A DNA stretch of 64,000 nucleotides from Symbiodinium natans (taxonomy: Eukaryota; Sar; Dinophyceae; Suessiales; Symbiodiniaceae). Location of the stretch: positions 288,501 to 352,500 of the forward strand of contig CAJNDS010002496.1 in the NCBI GenBank assembly GCA_905221605.1. The letters run 5' to 3'. The position numbers and the translations under genes are program-made. Numbering within the stretch: position 1 is the stretch's first letter; each line of letters opens with the position of its first letter. Under the pieces are notes generated by a model. It saw only the letters and a list, made by a program, of their open reading frames with translations, was not told where the DNA came from and searched no databases. Shown here in pieces: positions 54,777 through 64,000 of the stretch.

Positions 54777-56402
54777 TCAATACAAAGAAAGCAAAAAAAG
54801 GGCAAGGGCAAGCTGGATGGCGTCAAGGAAATGGGCAGGCGGGAGGTCCGGCCTAAATTCTTGATAGTGCCTTTTCCCAAGTGTCTCTGTGCCCTGCAGC
54901 GTGATGCCTAGGAACGTATTCAGGTTGGGCTGGGCAAGCCTGGCCTTTTCCACGTCCGTGTGCTTAGCAGCTGCGGCCCTGCCTGCAAGGCTTCTTGGGA
55001 GGCTTGGCCAGTGACTTGTGGCAGTCCACTGTGTCACATATTTGGTAGTAGGGCACTTGGGACACCGATAAGCGCGGCCAGCTAAGAAGGCCACCATGTC
55101 TGCGGGCGGCACATTGATCTGCAGGTCAGTAATTTTATTGTCAGATTCAGGAAAACCAATAACAATGGGCAGCCCGGCCGTTCGCTCCAGGGGACCTTTT
55201 TGGTGGGACTCGAATGCGAGCAGAAGTGCACCCAGCCAATAATCTGGGTCAGCGTAGCTGAGCATTGCAGGAAAACTGGCATTGATGACACTCGGCAAGT
55301 CCGACACCGCAGAGAAAAGATCCGCGATGTACTGCGCTGTGGTAAGAAAGCCATACCCCACCAGGGACTCCGAAAGCCTTGCTTTGTCCAGCTGCGGAAC
55401 CGGGCAATCCAACATTTCAGCAAGGTCGAAATGCTGCAATGCCCCCGACAGTCTAAGACACTGCGTGATGATAGGGTCATAAACCTTCAAATACGCCGCC
55501 GGAAACGTTTCAGGCAGATGCAGTAGCGTGTCCGCAATTCCGATCAGCATCTCCGAGTCTTGCAGCTGGTTCGGTATGCCGTTCAAAAACACCTCATAGG
55601 CCCTATATGCCCGAAGCTGCTGGCAGTGTGTTGTGAGGTGTTGCGAGTCACGCAGGCTCATGTAGGGCCGAGGTTTGACATTCTTACCAAAGTGATGTCC
55701 CGCTGCAAGTGCGCGCCACATGAGATCACAGACCGAGCCTGTGTTGCTCTGCATGATGGGTGCACAGGCTGGGGCGCTGGGGTCGCGGGTGCCGCTGGGC
55801 TCGCTAGGCCCTCGAGGCTTGGCTTTTGGTGGTTCCAGATGCTGAGAGCCGTCTTTGTCCAAAACGAGAGGCCGACTTTCCTTGCGAGCTTGGACAGCGG
55901 GCACAGGCCTGGCGGGGATGGGCGTCGGGCCATGGGGAGGCATAGGGAGATACGATTTAGGTTCCGTCAGGCCAAGTGAGTCCGTGGGAGACTTAGCGCA
56001 AGGGGGCTGGGATGCCTCAACCGTCCTAATCCCCCCCGGAAATGTTGCGTGCGTGGGCCGTGTCCGGGGGCTGGGTGGACGTCGTACGCCAGGCGGTGGG
56101 TCCCTAATGTTGCCTCCACTACGGGGTGGACACGAGGCGGCGCTACTCCCTCCGATCCTGTGGGCAACTTCACCAGAGGGAGTCGTCACACAAGCATCCA
56201 GAGCACTAGGACTCACGACCGGCACAACCGCAGGCTCTGTCGTTGCAGGCTCCTTCTTCAGTGGTCCTCTCTCCCGCGTTGGGGTGCCGCAGGGTGTTCG
56301 GGAAACGTCCCGTTTAGCTGCCGGAGGTGGGCTGACAGCTGCCGCAATGGAGCCCCCCGCGGCCCGAGGCTTGAGCCGCACTTGAGCCATGGTGTACCCC
56401 AC
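54777..56402 (-). CDS. Insert ORF 2, 541 codons, unknown
   Basis: Residues 1 to about 215 are Pro/Arg/Ser-rich and disordered. Residues 215-541 look globular, with many aromatic and Leu-rich segments (YRAYEVFLNGIPNQL, DLAEMLDCPVPQLDKARLSE, YADPDYWLGALLLAFESHQK), one CPKC pair near residue 450 and a hydrophobic C terminus. A disordered basic N-region with a folded C-part would fit a nucleic-acid-binding, Gag-like protein, but that is only a resemblance. It overlaps ORF 1 by 145 bp in another frame. Confidence 0.55.
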   Translation of the reverse strand: MGYTMAQVRLKPRAAGGSIAAAVSPPPAAKRDVSRTPCGTPTRERGPLKKEPATTEPAVVPVVSPSALDACVTTPSGEVAHRIGGSSAASCPPRSGGNIRDPPPGVRRPPSPRTRPTHATFPGGIRTVEASQPPCAKSPTDSLGLTEPKSYLPMPPHGPTPIPARPVPAVQARKESRPLVLDKDGSQHLEPPKAKPRGPSEPSGTRDPSAPACAPIMQSNTGSVCDLMWRALAAGHHFGKNVKPRPYMSLRDSQHLTTHCQQLRAYRAYEVFLNGIPNQLQDSEMLIGIADTLLHLPETFPAAYLKVYDPIITQCLRLSGALQHFDLAEMLDCPVPQLDKARLSESLVGYGFLTTAQYIADLFSAVSDLPSVINASFPAMLSYADPDYWLGALLLAFESHQKGPLERTAGLPIVIGFPESDNKITDLQINVPPADMVAFLAGRAYRCPKCPTTKYVTQWTATSHWPSLPRSLAGRAAAAKHTDVEKARLAQPNLNTFLGITLQGTETLGKRHYQEFRPDLPPAHFLDAIQLALALFLLSLY

Positions 56403-56911
56403 CGCTCACCATGGCGCGCGTTGGTGATAGCCTCGCTTTGGGCTGGTGACTGCAGCGGCGTAAGAACCTCGACCGCAGTAGCAGCTACCACGTCGGGACT
56501 GTGACTACCCGCGGGCACAGGGCTGTTTCCCGGAGAGTCCACATCAATCGCAGTTTCGGAGGCAGCCTTACCCGTACGAACAGGTAGGAGGTGAAGACCG
56601 CGGGGGGCTCGCATTATGCCGGCCTTGTGTTCGAAAGCCGGGTCAGCGCGTTGAGCAGATCCCCGCTTGGGCGGTGTCCTAATGCTGGTATCCCCTAGCA
56701 AGTAGGTGAGGTACTGGGCGACCCCATCTCCTTCCCTCACCGGCTGGAAGGGGACACAATACACAGCATTGGGCAAGGGCTCCAGGACGAAGCCGCGCGT
56801 TTGCAGACTAGCAATGGTGCCCGAGTAGGAGTTGGAAGTGAAAGAGGGGCTCCCCCATCCTTCTTGCTGAAGTGTGCGGTAAAGAACTTCCCGCTTATCT
56901 CCCCAGGTGGG
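56258..56911 (-). CDS. Insert ORF 1, 5'-truncated, unknown
   Basis: The frame is open from the 5' edge of the insert (PPTWGDKREVLYRTLQQEGW) and stays protein-like to about SEAITNARHGERWG. After that point ORF 2, in the other frame, becomes the better reading. The only upstream Met is in satellite DNA, so the start is missing. ORF 1 and ORF 2 are probably halves of one protein, broken by a frameshift or joined by a programmed one (ORF 2 is in the -1 frame). Confidence 0.45.
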   Translation of the reverse strand, partial: PTWGDKREVLYRTLQQEGWGSPSFTSNSYSGTIASLQTRGFVLEPLPNAVYCVPFQPVREGDGVAQYLTYLLGDTSIRTPPKRGSAQRADPAFEHKAGIMRAPRGLHLLPVRTGKAASETAIDVDSPGNSPVPAGSHSPDVVAATAVEVLTPLQSPAQSEAITNARHGERWGTPWLKCGSSLGPRGAPLRQLSAHLRQLNGTFPEHPAAPQRGREDH

Positions 56912-56913
56912 GG

Positions 56914-57296
56914 GTGACAAGTATGTTCCCTTTAACGTTATGGTGGAGCAGATGTGTTGACGCACGAGGTTTTGTGATAATTCTGTTCCCTTTAACGTTG
57001 TGGTGGAGCTAAATGTGTTGGCGCGCGAAGTTTTGTGACAATTATGTTTTTTTAATATTGTGGTGGAGCTAGATGTGTTGGCGCGCGAGGTTTTGTGACA
57101 ATTATGTTCCCTTCAGTGTTGTGATGGAGTCAGATGTATTGGAACACGAGATTTTGGGATAATTCTGTTTCCTTTAACCTTGTGGTGGAGCTAGATGTAT
57201 TGGCACGTAGGGTTTTGTGACAATTATGTTCCCTGAAATGTTGTGGTGGAGCACGTTGTGGCAGAGCTAGATGTGGGTTGGCACACGAGGTTTTGT
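56914..57296 (+). repeat. 61-bp satellite, block 3
   Basis: Six or so units like blocks 1 and 2, more diverged to the right, ending in a CCCTAAACCC word at about 57,299. Confidence 0.93.
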
Positions 57297-57309
57297 AACC
57301 CTAAACCCT

Positions 57310-58790
57310 ACCGGCGAGTTTCCTGATGTTTGCTTTTTGTTCACAAAATTCATGTTTTTTTGAGAGCCCAATGGGTTTCCTGACATTAAAAAACAACCCA
57401 AAATTCATTTTTTCCGAGCTCAGCGAGTTTCCTGACCTTTGTTTTTGGTGCCCAAAACTCATGTTTTTTTTGCGAGCCCAGCGAGCTTCCTGAGTGCCCA
57501 AAACACATGTTTTTTGAGAGCCCAGTGGGTTTACTGACATTTGTTTTTGGTGCCCAAAACTCATGTTTTTTTTGAGAGCCTAGCAAGTTTCCCGACATTT
57601 GTTTTTGGTGCCTAAAACTCATGTACAGGTTGTTTGAGAGCCTGGTGAGTTTCTTGATTGTTTTTTTGGTTCCAAAACTCATGCTTTTTTAGAGTCTAAC
57701 GAATTTCCTGATATTTGTTTTTGGTGCCCGAAACTCATGTTTTTTGAGGGCCCAGAAGGTTTCCTGACATTTGTTTTTGGTGCCCAAAATACATGTTTTT
57801 TGAGAGTCCAGTGAGTTTCCTGACATTTTTTTGGTGCCCAAAACTTATGTGTTTTCGTAAAAAGCCCGGCGGGTTTCCTGACATTTGTTTTTTGGTTCCA
57901 AAACTCATGCTTTTTCAGAGCAACGCGAGTTTCCTGACCTTTGTTTTTGGTGCCCAAAACTCATGTTTTTTTGAGAGCTTAGCGACTTTCCTGAGTGCCC
58001 AAAACACATGTTTCTGGAGAGCCCAGAAGGTTTCCTGACATTTGTTTTTGTGCCCAAAATTCATGCTTTTTGAGAGCCCCAATGGGTTTCCTGACATTTG
58101 TTTTTGGTGCCCAAAACTCATTTTTTTGAGCCCAGCGAGTTTTTCCTGACCTTTGTTTTTGGTGCCCAAAACTCACTTTTTTTGCCAGCCCAGCGAGCTT
58201 CCTGAGTGCCCAAAACACGTGTTTTTTGAGAGCCCACGTGGGATTCCTGACATTTGTTTTTGGTGTCCAAAACTCATGTTTTTTTTGAGAGCCCAGCAAG
58301 TTTCCCGACATTTGTTTTTGGTGCCCAAAACTCATGTACAGGTTGTTTGAGAGCCCGGCGAGTTTCCTGACATTTGTTTTTGGTGCCCAAAACACATGTT
58401 TTTTTTTTTGGAGGCCCCGGCGAGTTTCCTGACATTTGTTGTTGGTGTTCAAAACTCATTTTTTTGGAGAGCCCAGAAGATTTCCTGATATTTGTTTTGG
58501 TGCCCAAAATTCATATTATTTTTACCCTAAGAGTCCCGGGTTTCTTGACCAAAACTCATGTATATGTTGTTTGAGAGCCCAGCGAGTTTCCTGACATGTG
58601 TTTTTGGTGCCCAAAATTCATGTTTTTTGAGAGCCCAGTGGGTTTCCTGACATTTGCTTTTGGTGCCCAAAAATCATGTGTGACTGGGGAGCCCAGCGAA
58701 TTTCCTTCATGTTTTTTGAGAGCCCAACGACTTTCCTGAATGCCCAAAACACATGTTTTTTGAGAGTCCAATGGGTTTCCTAACATTTGT
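57310..58790. repeat. 56-bp satellite, about 25 units
   Basis: The unit contains GTTTCCTGACATTTG, TTTTTGGTGCCCAAAACTCA, TGTTTTTTGAGAGCCCAG. Unit lengths vary through T-run differences. Minus-strand ORFs rich in HQKQMSGN and KKHEFWAPKT are translations of this repeat. Confidence 0.95.
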
Positions 58791-59715
58791 TATCGAATGA
58801 TGATCGTAAATCCTCAAAAAAGGAAATGTCTTCTTGATTCGTCCGAAATTCTATGAATATCCATGATTGATCATATATCGAAGATTTCTCTCCTATATGA
58901 TCAATCATGGATATTCAGAAATGATCTCTTATTTTGAGATGTTGCGAATATCGAATGATGATCGCAAAACCTCAAAGAAAGAGAATTTCTTCTTGACACG
59001 ATCGAATTTCTATGAATATCCATGCTTGATCATATATCGAAGATTTCTCCCTTTCCATATGATCAATCATAGATATTCAAAAAAATTCGGCGAATGCCGA
59101 ACGATGATCGTAGAAACTCAAAGAAAGAGAGTTTCTTCTTGATTCTTCCAGAATTCTATGAATATCCATGTTGGATCGTATATCGAAGTTTTGTCCCTTC
59201 CCATATGATCAATCGTAGATGTTCAAAAATATTCTGCGAATATCGAATGATGATCGCAAAATCTCAAAGATAAAGAAACTCATTTTGATCCGTCCGAAAT
59301 TCTTCGAATATCCATGATTGATCATATATCATATATTTCTTGCTTCCTATATGATCAATCATCGATATTCAAAAATGTTCATATATTTTGAATATTTTCG
59401 AATGTCGAATGATGATCGCAAAACCTCTCCTTGATCCTCCCGAAGTTCTACGAATATCCATGATTGATCATATATCGAAGATTTCTCCTTGCCTATATGA
59501 TCAATCATGGATATTCAAAAATGATCTCCTATTTGGAGGTTTTGCGAATATCGAAGGATGATCGTAAAGCCTCAAAGAAATAAAAAATATTTTTGCTTCA
59601 ATCGAATTTCTTTGCATATACATGATTACATATCGAAGATTTCTTCCTTCCTTTATGATCAATGATGGATATTCAAAAACGACTTCTTATTTCTTCTTAT
59701 TTCGAGGTTTTGCGA
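58790..59715. repeat. 146-160-bp hairpin satellite, six units
   Basis: GAATATCCATG-type starts at about 58,855, 59,014, 59,160, 59,306, 59,452 and 59,612. Each unit holds an inverted repeat of about 23-bp arms (GAATATCCATGATTGATCAT and its complement) around a loop near 14-20 bp, plus a GAATGATGATCGCAAAACCTC block. Confidence 0.93.
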
Positions 59716-59716
59716 A

Positions 59717-62700
59717 TGTCACGGCGTTGTCCACTTCTGGGGGGGTTGGGTGTGTCACGGTGTTGACCGCTTGTGGGTGGGTTGGGTGTGTCACGGCGTT
59801 GTCCGCTTGTGGGTGGGATGGGCGTGTCACGGTGTTGTCCGCTTGTGGGCGGGTTGGCCGTGTCACGGTGTTGTCCGCTTGTGGGTGGGTTGGGCGTGTC
59901 ACGGTGTTGTCCGCTTGTGGGTGGGTTGGTTGTGTCACGGTGTTGTCCGCTTGGGGGTGGGTTGGGCGTGTCACGGTGTTGTCCACTTGCAGGGGGTGGG
60001 GTGGGAGTGTCACGGTGTTGTCCGCTTCTGTGTCACAGTGTTGTTCGCTTGTGGGTGGGTTGGGCGTGTCACAGTGTTGTCCGCTTCTGGGTGGGTTGGG
60101 CGTGTCACGGTGTTGTCCGCTTGTGGGTGGGTTGGGCGTGTTACGTTGTTTTCTGCTTGTGGGTGGGTTGGGCGTGTCACGGCGTTGTCCGCTTGTGGGT
60201 GGGTTGGATATGTCACGGTGTTGTCCACTTGCAGGGGTGGGTTGGGAGTGTCATTTGTCACCTGGTGGGTGGGATGGGCGTGTCATAGTGTTGTTCGCTT
60301 GTGGGTGGGTTGGGCGTGTCACAGTGTTGTCCGCTTCTTGGTGGGTTGGGCGTGTCACGGTGTTGTCCGCTTGTGGGTGGGTTGGGTGTGTCACAGTGTT
60401 GTCCGCTTGTGGGTGGTTTGGGCGTGTCACGGTGTTGTCCGCTTGTGGGTGGGTTGGGTGTGTCACGGTGTTGTCCGCTTGTGGGTGGGTTGGGCGTGTC
60501 ACGGTGTTGACCGCTTGCGGGTGGGTTGGGGGTGTCACGGTGTTATCCGCTTGTGGGTGGGTTGGCCGTGTCACGGTGTTGTCCGCTTGTGGGTGGGTTG
60601 GGCGTGTCACGGTGTTGTTCGCTTGTGGGTGGGTTGGGTGTGTCACAGTGTTGTCCGCTTGTGATTGTGCTGGGCGTGTCACGGTGTTGTCCGCCTGTGG
60701 GTGGGCTGGGCGTGTCACGGTGTTGTCCGCTTGCGGGTGGGTTGGGTGTGTCGCGGTGTTGTCCGCTTGTGGGTGGGTTGGGCGTGTCACGCTGTTTTCC
60801 GCTTATGGCTGGGTTTGGCGGCGTGTCACGGTGTTGTCCGCTTGTGGATGTGTTGGGCGTGTCACGGCGCTGTCTATTTAGGGGGGTGGGTTGGGAGTGT
60901 CACAGTGTTGTGTGTTTGTGGGTGGATTGGGCGTGTCACAGTGTTGTTCGCATGTGGGTGGGTTGGGCGTGTCACGGTGTTGTCCGCTGGTGGGTGGGTT
61001 GGGCGTGTCACGGTGTTGTCCGCTTGTGGGTGGGTTGGGTGTGTCACGGCGTTGTCCGCATGTGGGTGGGTTGGGCGTGTCACGGTGTTGTCGGCTTGTG
61101 GGTGGGTTGGCCGTGTCTTGGTGTTGTCCGCTTGTGGGTGGGTTGGGCGTGTCACGGTGTTGTCCGCTTGTGGGTGGGTTGGCCGTGTCACGGTGTTGAC
61201 CGCTTAAGGGTGGGTTTGGGGTGTCACGGTGTTGTCCGCTTGTGGGTGGGTTGGCCGTGTCACGGTGTTGTCCGCCTGTGGATGGGTTGGGCGTGTCACG
61301 GTGTTGTCCGCTTGTGGGTGGGTTGGGTGTGTCACAGTGCTGTCCGCTTGTGATTGTGTTGGGCGTGTCACGGTGTTGTCCGCCTTGGGGGTGGGTTCGG
61401 CGTGTCACGGTGTTGTCCGCCTATGGGTGGGTTGGGCGCGTCACGTTGTTGTCCGCTTGTGGGTGGGTTGGGTGTGTCACAGTGCTGTCCGCTTGTGACT
61501 GTGTTGGGCGTGTTACGGTGTTGTGGCGGCGTGTCACGGTATTGTCCGCTTGTGGATGTGTTGGGCGTGTCACGGCGCTGTCTACTTAGGGGGGTGGGTT
61601 GGGAGTGTCACGGCGTTGTCTGCTTGTGGGAGCTTGTGGGTGGGTTGGGCGTGTCACGGTGTTGTCCGCTGGTGGGTGGGTTGGGCGTGTCACGGTGTTG
61701 TCCGCTTGTGGGTGGGTTGGGTGTGTCATGGTATTGTCCGCTTGTGGGTGGGTTGGTTGTGTCACGGTGTTGTCCGCTTGTGGGTGGGTTGGGCGTGTCA
61801 CAGTGTTGTCTGTTTGTGGGTGGATTGGGCGTGTCACAGTGTTGTTCGCTTGTGGGTGGGTTGGGCGTGTCACGGTGTTGTCCGCTGGTGGGTGGGTTGG
61901 GCGTGTCACGGTGTTGTCCGCTTGTGGGTGGGTTGGGTGTGTCACGGCGTTGTCCGCATGTGGGTGGGTTGGGCGTGTCACGGTGTTGTCGGCTTGTGGG
62001 TCGGTTGACCGTGTCTTGGTGTTGTCCGCTTGTGGGTGGGTTGGGCGTGTCACGGTGTTGTCCGCTTGTGGGTGGGTTGGCCGTGTCACGGTGTTGACCG
62101 CTTAAGGGTGGGTTTGGGGTGTCACGGTGTTGTCCGCTTGTGGGTGGGTTGGCCGTGTCACGGTGTTGTCCGCCTGTGGATGGGTTGGGCGTGTCACGGT
62201 GTTGTCCGCTTGTGGGTGGGTTGGGTGTGTCACAGTGCTGTCCGCTTGTGATTGTGTTGGGCGTGTCACGGTGTTGTCCGCCTTGGGGGTGGGTTCGGCG
62301 TGTCACGGTGTTGTCCGCCTATGGGTGGGTTGGGCGCGTCACGTTGTTGTCCGCTTGTGGGTGGGTTGGGTGTGTCACAGTGCTGTCCGCTTGTGACTGT
62401 GTTGGGCGTGTTACGGTGTTGTGGCGGCGTGTCACGGTATTGTCCGCTTGTGGATGTGTTGGGCGTGTCACGGCGCTGTCTACTTAGGGGGGTGGGTTGG
62501 GAGTGTCACGGCGTTGTCTGCTTGTGGGAGCTTGTGGGTGGGTTGGGCGTGTCACGGTGTTGTCCGCTGGTGGGTGGGTTGGGCGTGTCACGGTGTTGTC
62601 CGCTTGTGGGTGGGTTGGGTGTGTCATGGTATTGTCCGCTTGTGGGTGGGTTGGTTGTGTCACGGTGTTGTCCGCTTGTGGGTGGGTTGGGCGTGTCACG

Positions 62701-62865
62701 GTGTTGTCCACTTGTGGGTGGGTTGGGCGTGTCATGGTGATGGCCGCTTGTGGGTGGGTTGGGTGTGTCACGGTGTTGACCGCTTGTGGGTGGGTTGGTC
62801 GTGTCACGGTGTTGTCCGCTGGTGGGTGGGTTGGGAGTGTCACGGTGTTGTCCGCTTCTGGGGGG
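59717..62865. repeat. 36-bp minisatellite, about 87 units
   Basis: The unit contains GTGTTGTCCGCTTGTGGG followed by TGGGTTGGGCGTGTCACG. Because 36 is a multiple of three, several frames on both strands stay open for hundreds of codons. The plus strand is strongly G/T-rich and holds many GGG runs. Confidence 0.98.
60896..62691. repeat. Two 898-bp higher-order copies within the minisatellite
   Basis: 60,896-61,793 and 61,794-62,691 share the same order of variant units, including the aberrant GTGTTGTGGCGGCGTGTCAC and CTTAGGGGGGTGGGTTGGGA units, at a constant offset of 898 bp with few differences. Confidence 0.88.
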
Positions 62866-63115
62866 GTTGAACGTGGTTACAAAGCTTCGAAATTAGCTCC
62901 ATGTCCTGGCAAGAGTTTGGTCAGAAAGCTTCGAAACTAAATAGATTGTAGCCTCTTTTTGGGCGAAAAGACCGTATCAAAAACATGATTAATCCCACGA
63001 AGGAATAGATTTTTCAATTTACTTAAACCCACGTCGTAGTTATATTTCAGGCAAAGCCCTGCTCCCGGAAAATGACACAGGTCCCCCAAGGCCCCCAAGA
63101 GGTCCCAAATTAGGC
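62866..63115. other. Junction sequence between satellites
   Basis: Non-repetitive 250 bp. GAAGCTTTGTAAC/AAAGCTTCGAAA-type words occur twice near 62,880-62,935. No ORF. Confidence 0.5.
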
Positions 63116-63119
63116 GTCG

Positions 63120-64000
63120 GGAAGTTCCCTCAAATATAATATAATTGATATGAAAGATCTAGGATATATCAAAGAATCATTGTTAAATCGAAAATTGGAT
63201 GAGGATTTTAAATTCATATTGAAGTATAATATCTAATTATGATTTCATTATGATTCAGGGAATCATTGAAACCCTCGCAAGTTTCAAAATATTAAAATAT
63301 CGAGAATATTGGATTGGGCAATGATTCTTTGATATATATATTAGATTCATTGAATCCTTGAAATTTCTGGAATTTATGAAATAATTGAAATTGGATAATA
63401 TGAATTAATAATCCTCATCCATTTTTTGATTTGATAATGATTCTTTAATAAATCTTAGATCTTTCATAGAAATATAATTGAGGGTTTCATAAATATCTAG
63501 AATCAATTGAAAATCTAAAGAATGGAACCAAAATATATAATTCTGATTTCATTATGATTCAGGGAATCATTGAAAATCTCGTAATTTACAAAATATTAAA
63601 ATATCGAGAATATTGGATTGGGCAATGATTCTTTGATATATATTAGATTCATTGAATCCTTGAAAATTCTGAATTTCTGAAATAATTGAAATTGGATAAT
63701 ATGAATTAATAATCCTCATCCATTTTTTGATTTGCCAATGATTCTTTAATACATCTTAGATCTTTCATAGAAATATAATTGAGGTTGTCATAGAAATCTA
63801 GATTCAATTGAAAACCAAAAGAATTGAATTATAATATATAATTATGATTTCATTATGATTCAGGGAATCATTGAAACCCTCGCAAGTTTCAAAAGATTAA
63901 AATATCGAGAAGATTGTATTGGGCAATGATTCTTTGATATATATTAGATTCATTGAATCCTTGAAAATTCTGGAATTTATGAAATAATTGAAATTGGATA
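63120..64000. repeat. AT-rich 300-bp satellite, running off the window
   Basis: ATTTCATTATGATTCAGGGA starts at 63,242, 63,546 and 63,847 (periods 304 and 301). GGGCAATGATTCTTTGATAT recurs in each unit. At least 2.5 units are seen. Confidence 0.93.

Larger units (their letters stand above)
51277..56925 (-). mobile_element. 5.6-kb minus-strand retro-insertion of unknown type
   Basis: It interrupts the 61-bp satellite. On the minus strand it begins with a frame already open (5' truncated), carries three ORFs, then about 2.1 kb of repeat-bearing non-coding sequence, and ends in A10 (T10 at 51,277-51,286 on the plus strand) directly against the 21-bp repeat. Poly(A) plus target duplication plus 5' truncation indicates reverse transcription of an RNA. 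I see no reverse transcriptase, integrase or endonuclease motif, so it is either a non-autonomous element or a retroposed transcript. The last 12 bp at the right (56,914-56,925) look like satellite, so the 5' junction is uncertain. Confidence 0.6.

Noticed and set aside
54777-56402. Reverse transcriptase in insert ORF 2 from the word SYADPDYW
   Set aside because: The RT active site needs a YxDD/FADD context with flanking RT motifs. Here YAD is followed by PDYW and no other RT blocks are seen.
49985-57296. CRISPR array reading of the 61-bp satellite
   Set aside because: Units are contiguous with no unique spacers, and the context is eukaryotic.
57301-58786. Minus-strand ORFs rich in HQKQMSGN and KKHEFWAPKT
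   Set aside because: They follow the 56-bp satellite through all three frames and have no start context. Satellite artefact.
59622-62940. Very long ORFs (up to 419 codons) with 12-residue repeats such as GWVGRVTVLSAC, on both strands
   Set aside because: They are translations of a 36-bp minisatellite. Because 36 is divisible by three, most of the six frames are open at once, which no single coding sequence explains.

Overview
This window looks like nuclear DNA of a dinoflagellate, most likely a symbiodiniacean or a relative. Three things point there. (1) Genes are cut into many small exons whose introns start with GC or GA as often as GT and end in AG, usually followed by G. (2) There are many interstitial blocks of TTTAGGG/CCCTAAA telomere-type repeat. 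(3) One giant protein is built from repeats carrying an 'L.LNEPGTAYC' core, a style I associate with dinoflagellate surface proteins. The genus cannot be read from the sequence. Exon borders were placed by eye from frame, splice sites and comparison between internal repeats, so most are approximate.

Layout. 1-16.75 kb: the interior and 3' part of a very large plus-strand gene (gene A). It encodes alternating alpha and beta beta-sandwich (fibronectin-III-like/Big-like) domains, each spread over 2-5 exons, followed by one bacterial-type SbsA/Big_5-like Ig domain. 17-22 kb: weak coding signals on the plus strand, the best being an N-terminal exon at 17,985, with simple repeats. 23.2-27.2 kb: several exons of a fucosyltransferase-like glycosyltransferase, with HIRRSDK and TFS..NVS motifs. 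27.2-33.4 kb: no gene that I can support. 33.4-34.3 kb: a possible gene fragment.

34.5-49.8 kb: two direct copies (about 4 kb each, about 11.1 kb apart) of a mostly non-coding segment flank a multi-exon polytopic membrane-protein gene at 38.6-43.5 kb. That gene's introns consist largely of telomere-like repeats. One 64-bp intron sits exactly between two 14-bp copies of exon sequence and holds about 50 bp of telomere-like DNA. The two 4-kb copies each carry a large palindrome and a purine-rich tract.

50-64 kb: nested satellites. A 61-bp satellite is interrupted by an AT-rich insert and by a 5.6-kb minus-strand element that ends in A10, is flanked by a 21-bp direct repeat, and carries three ORFs I do not recognise. 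Beyond it lie a 56-bp satellite, a 146-160-bp hairpin satellite, a 3.1-kb minisatellite of 36-bp units with an 898-bp higher-order duplication, and a 300-bp AT-rich satellite running off the window.

The genes do not form an obvious pathway. Gene A (an extracellular-type repeat protein) and the glycosyltransferase are both compatible with cell-surface biology, but that link is inference. The most interesting signal is mechanistic: several introns are present in one internal repeat and absent from its paralogous repeats, and their two splice sites lie inside short direct repeats. This is what recent intron gain by insertion with target duplication would leave.
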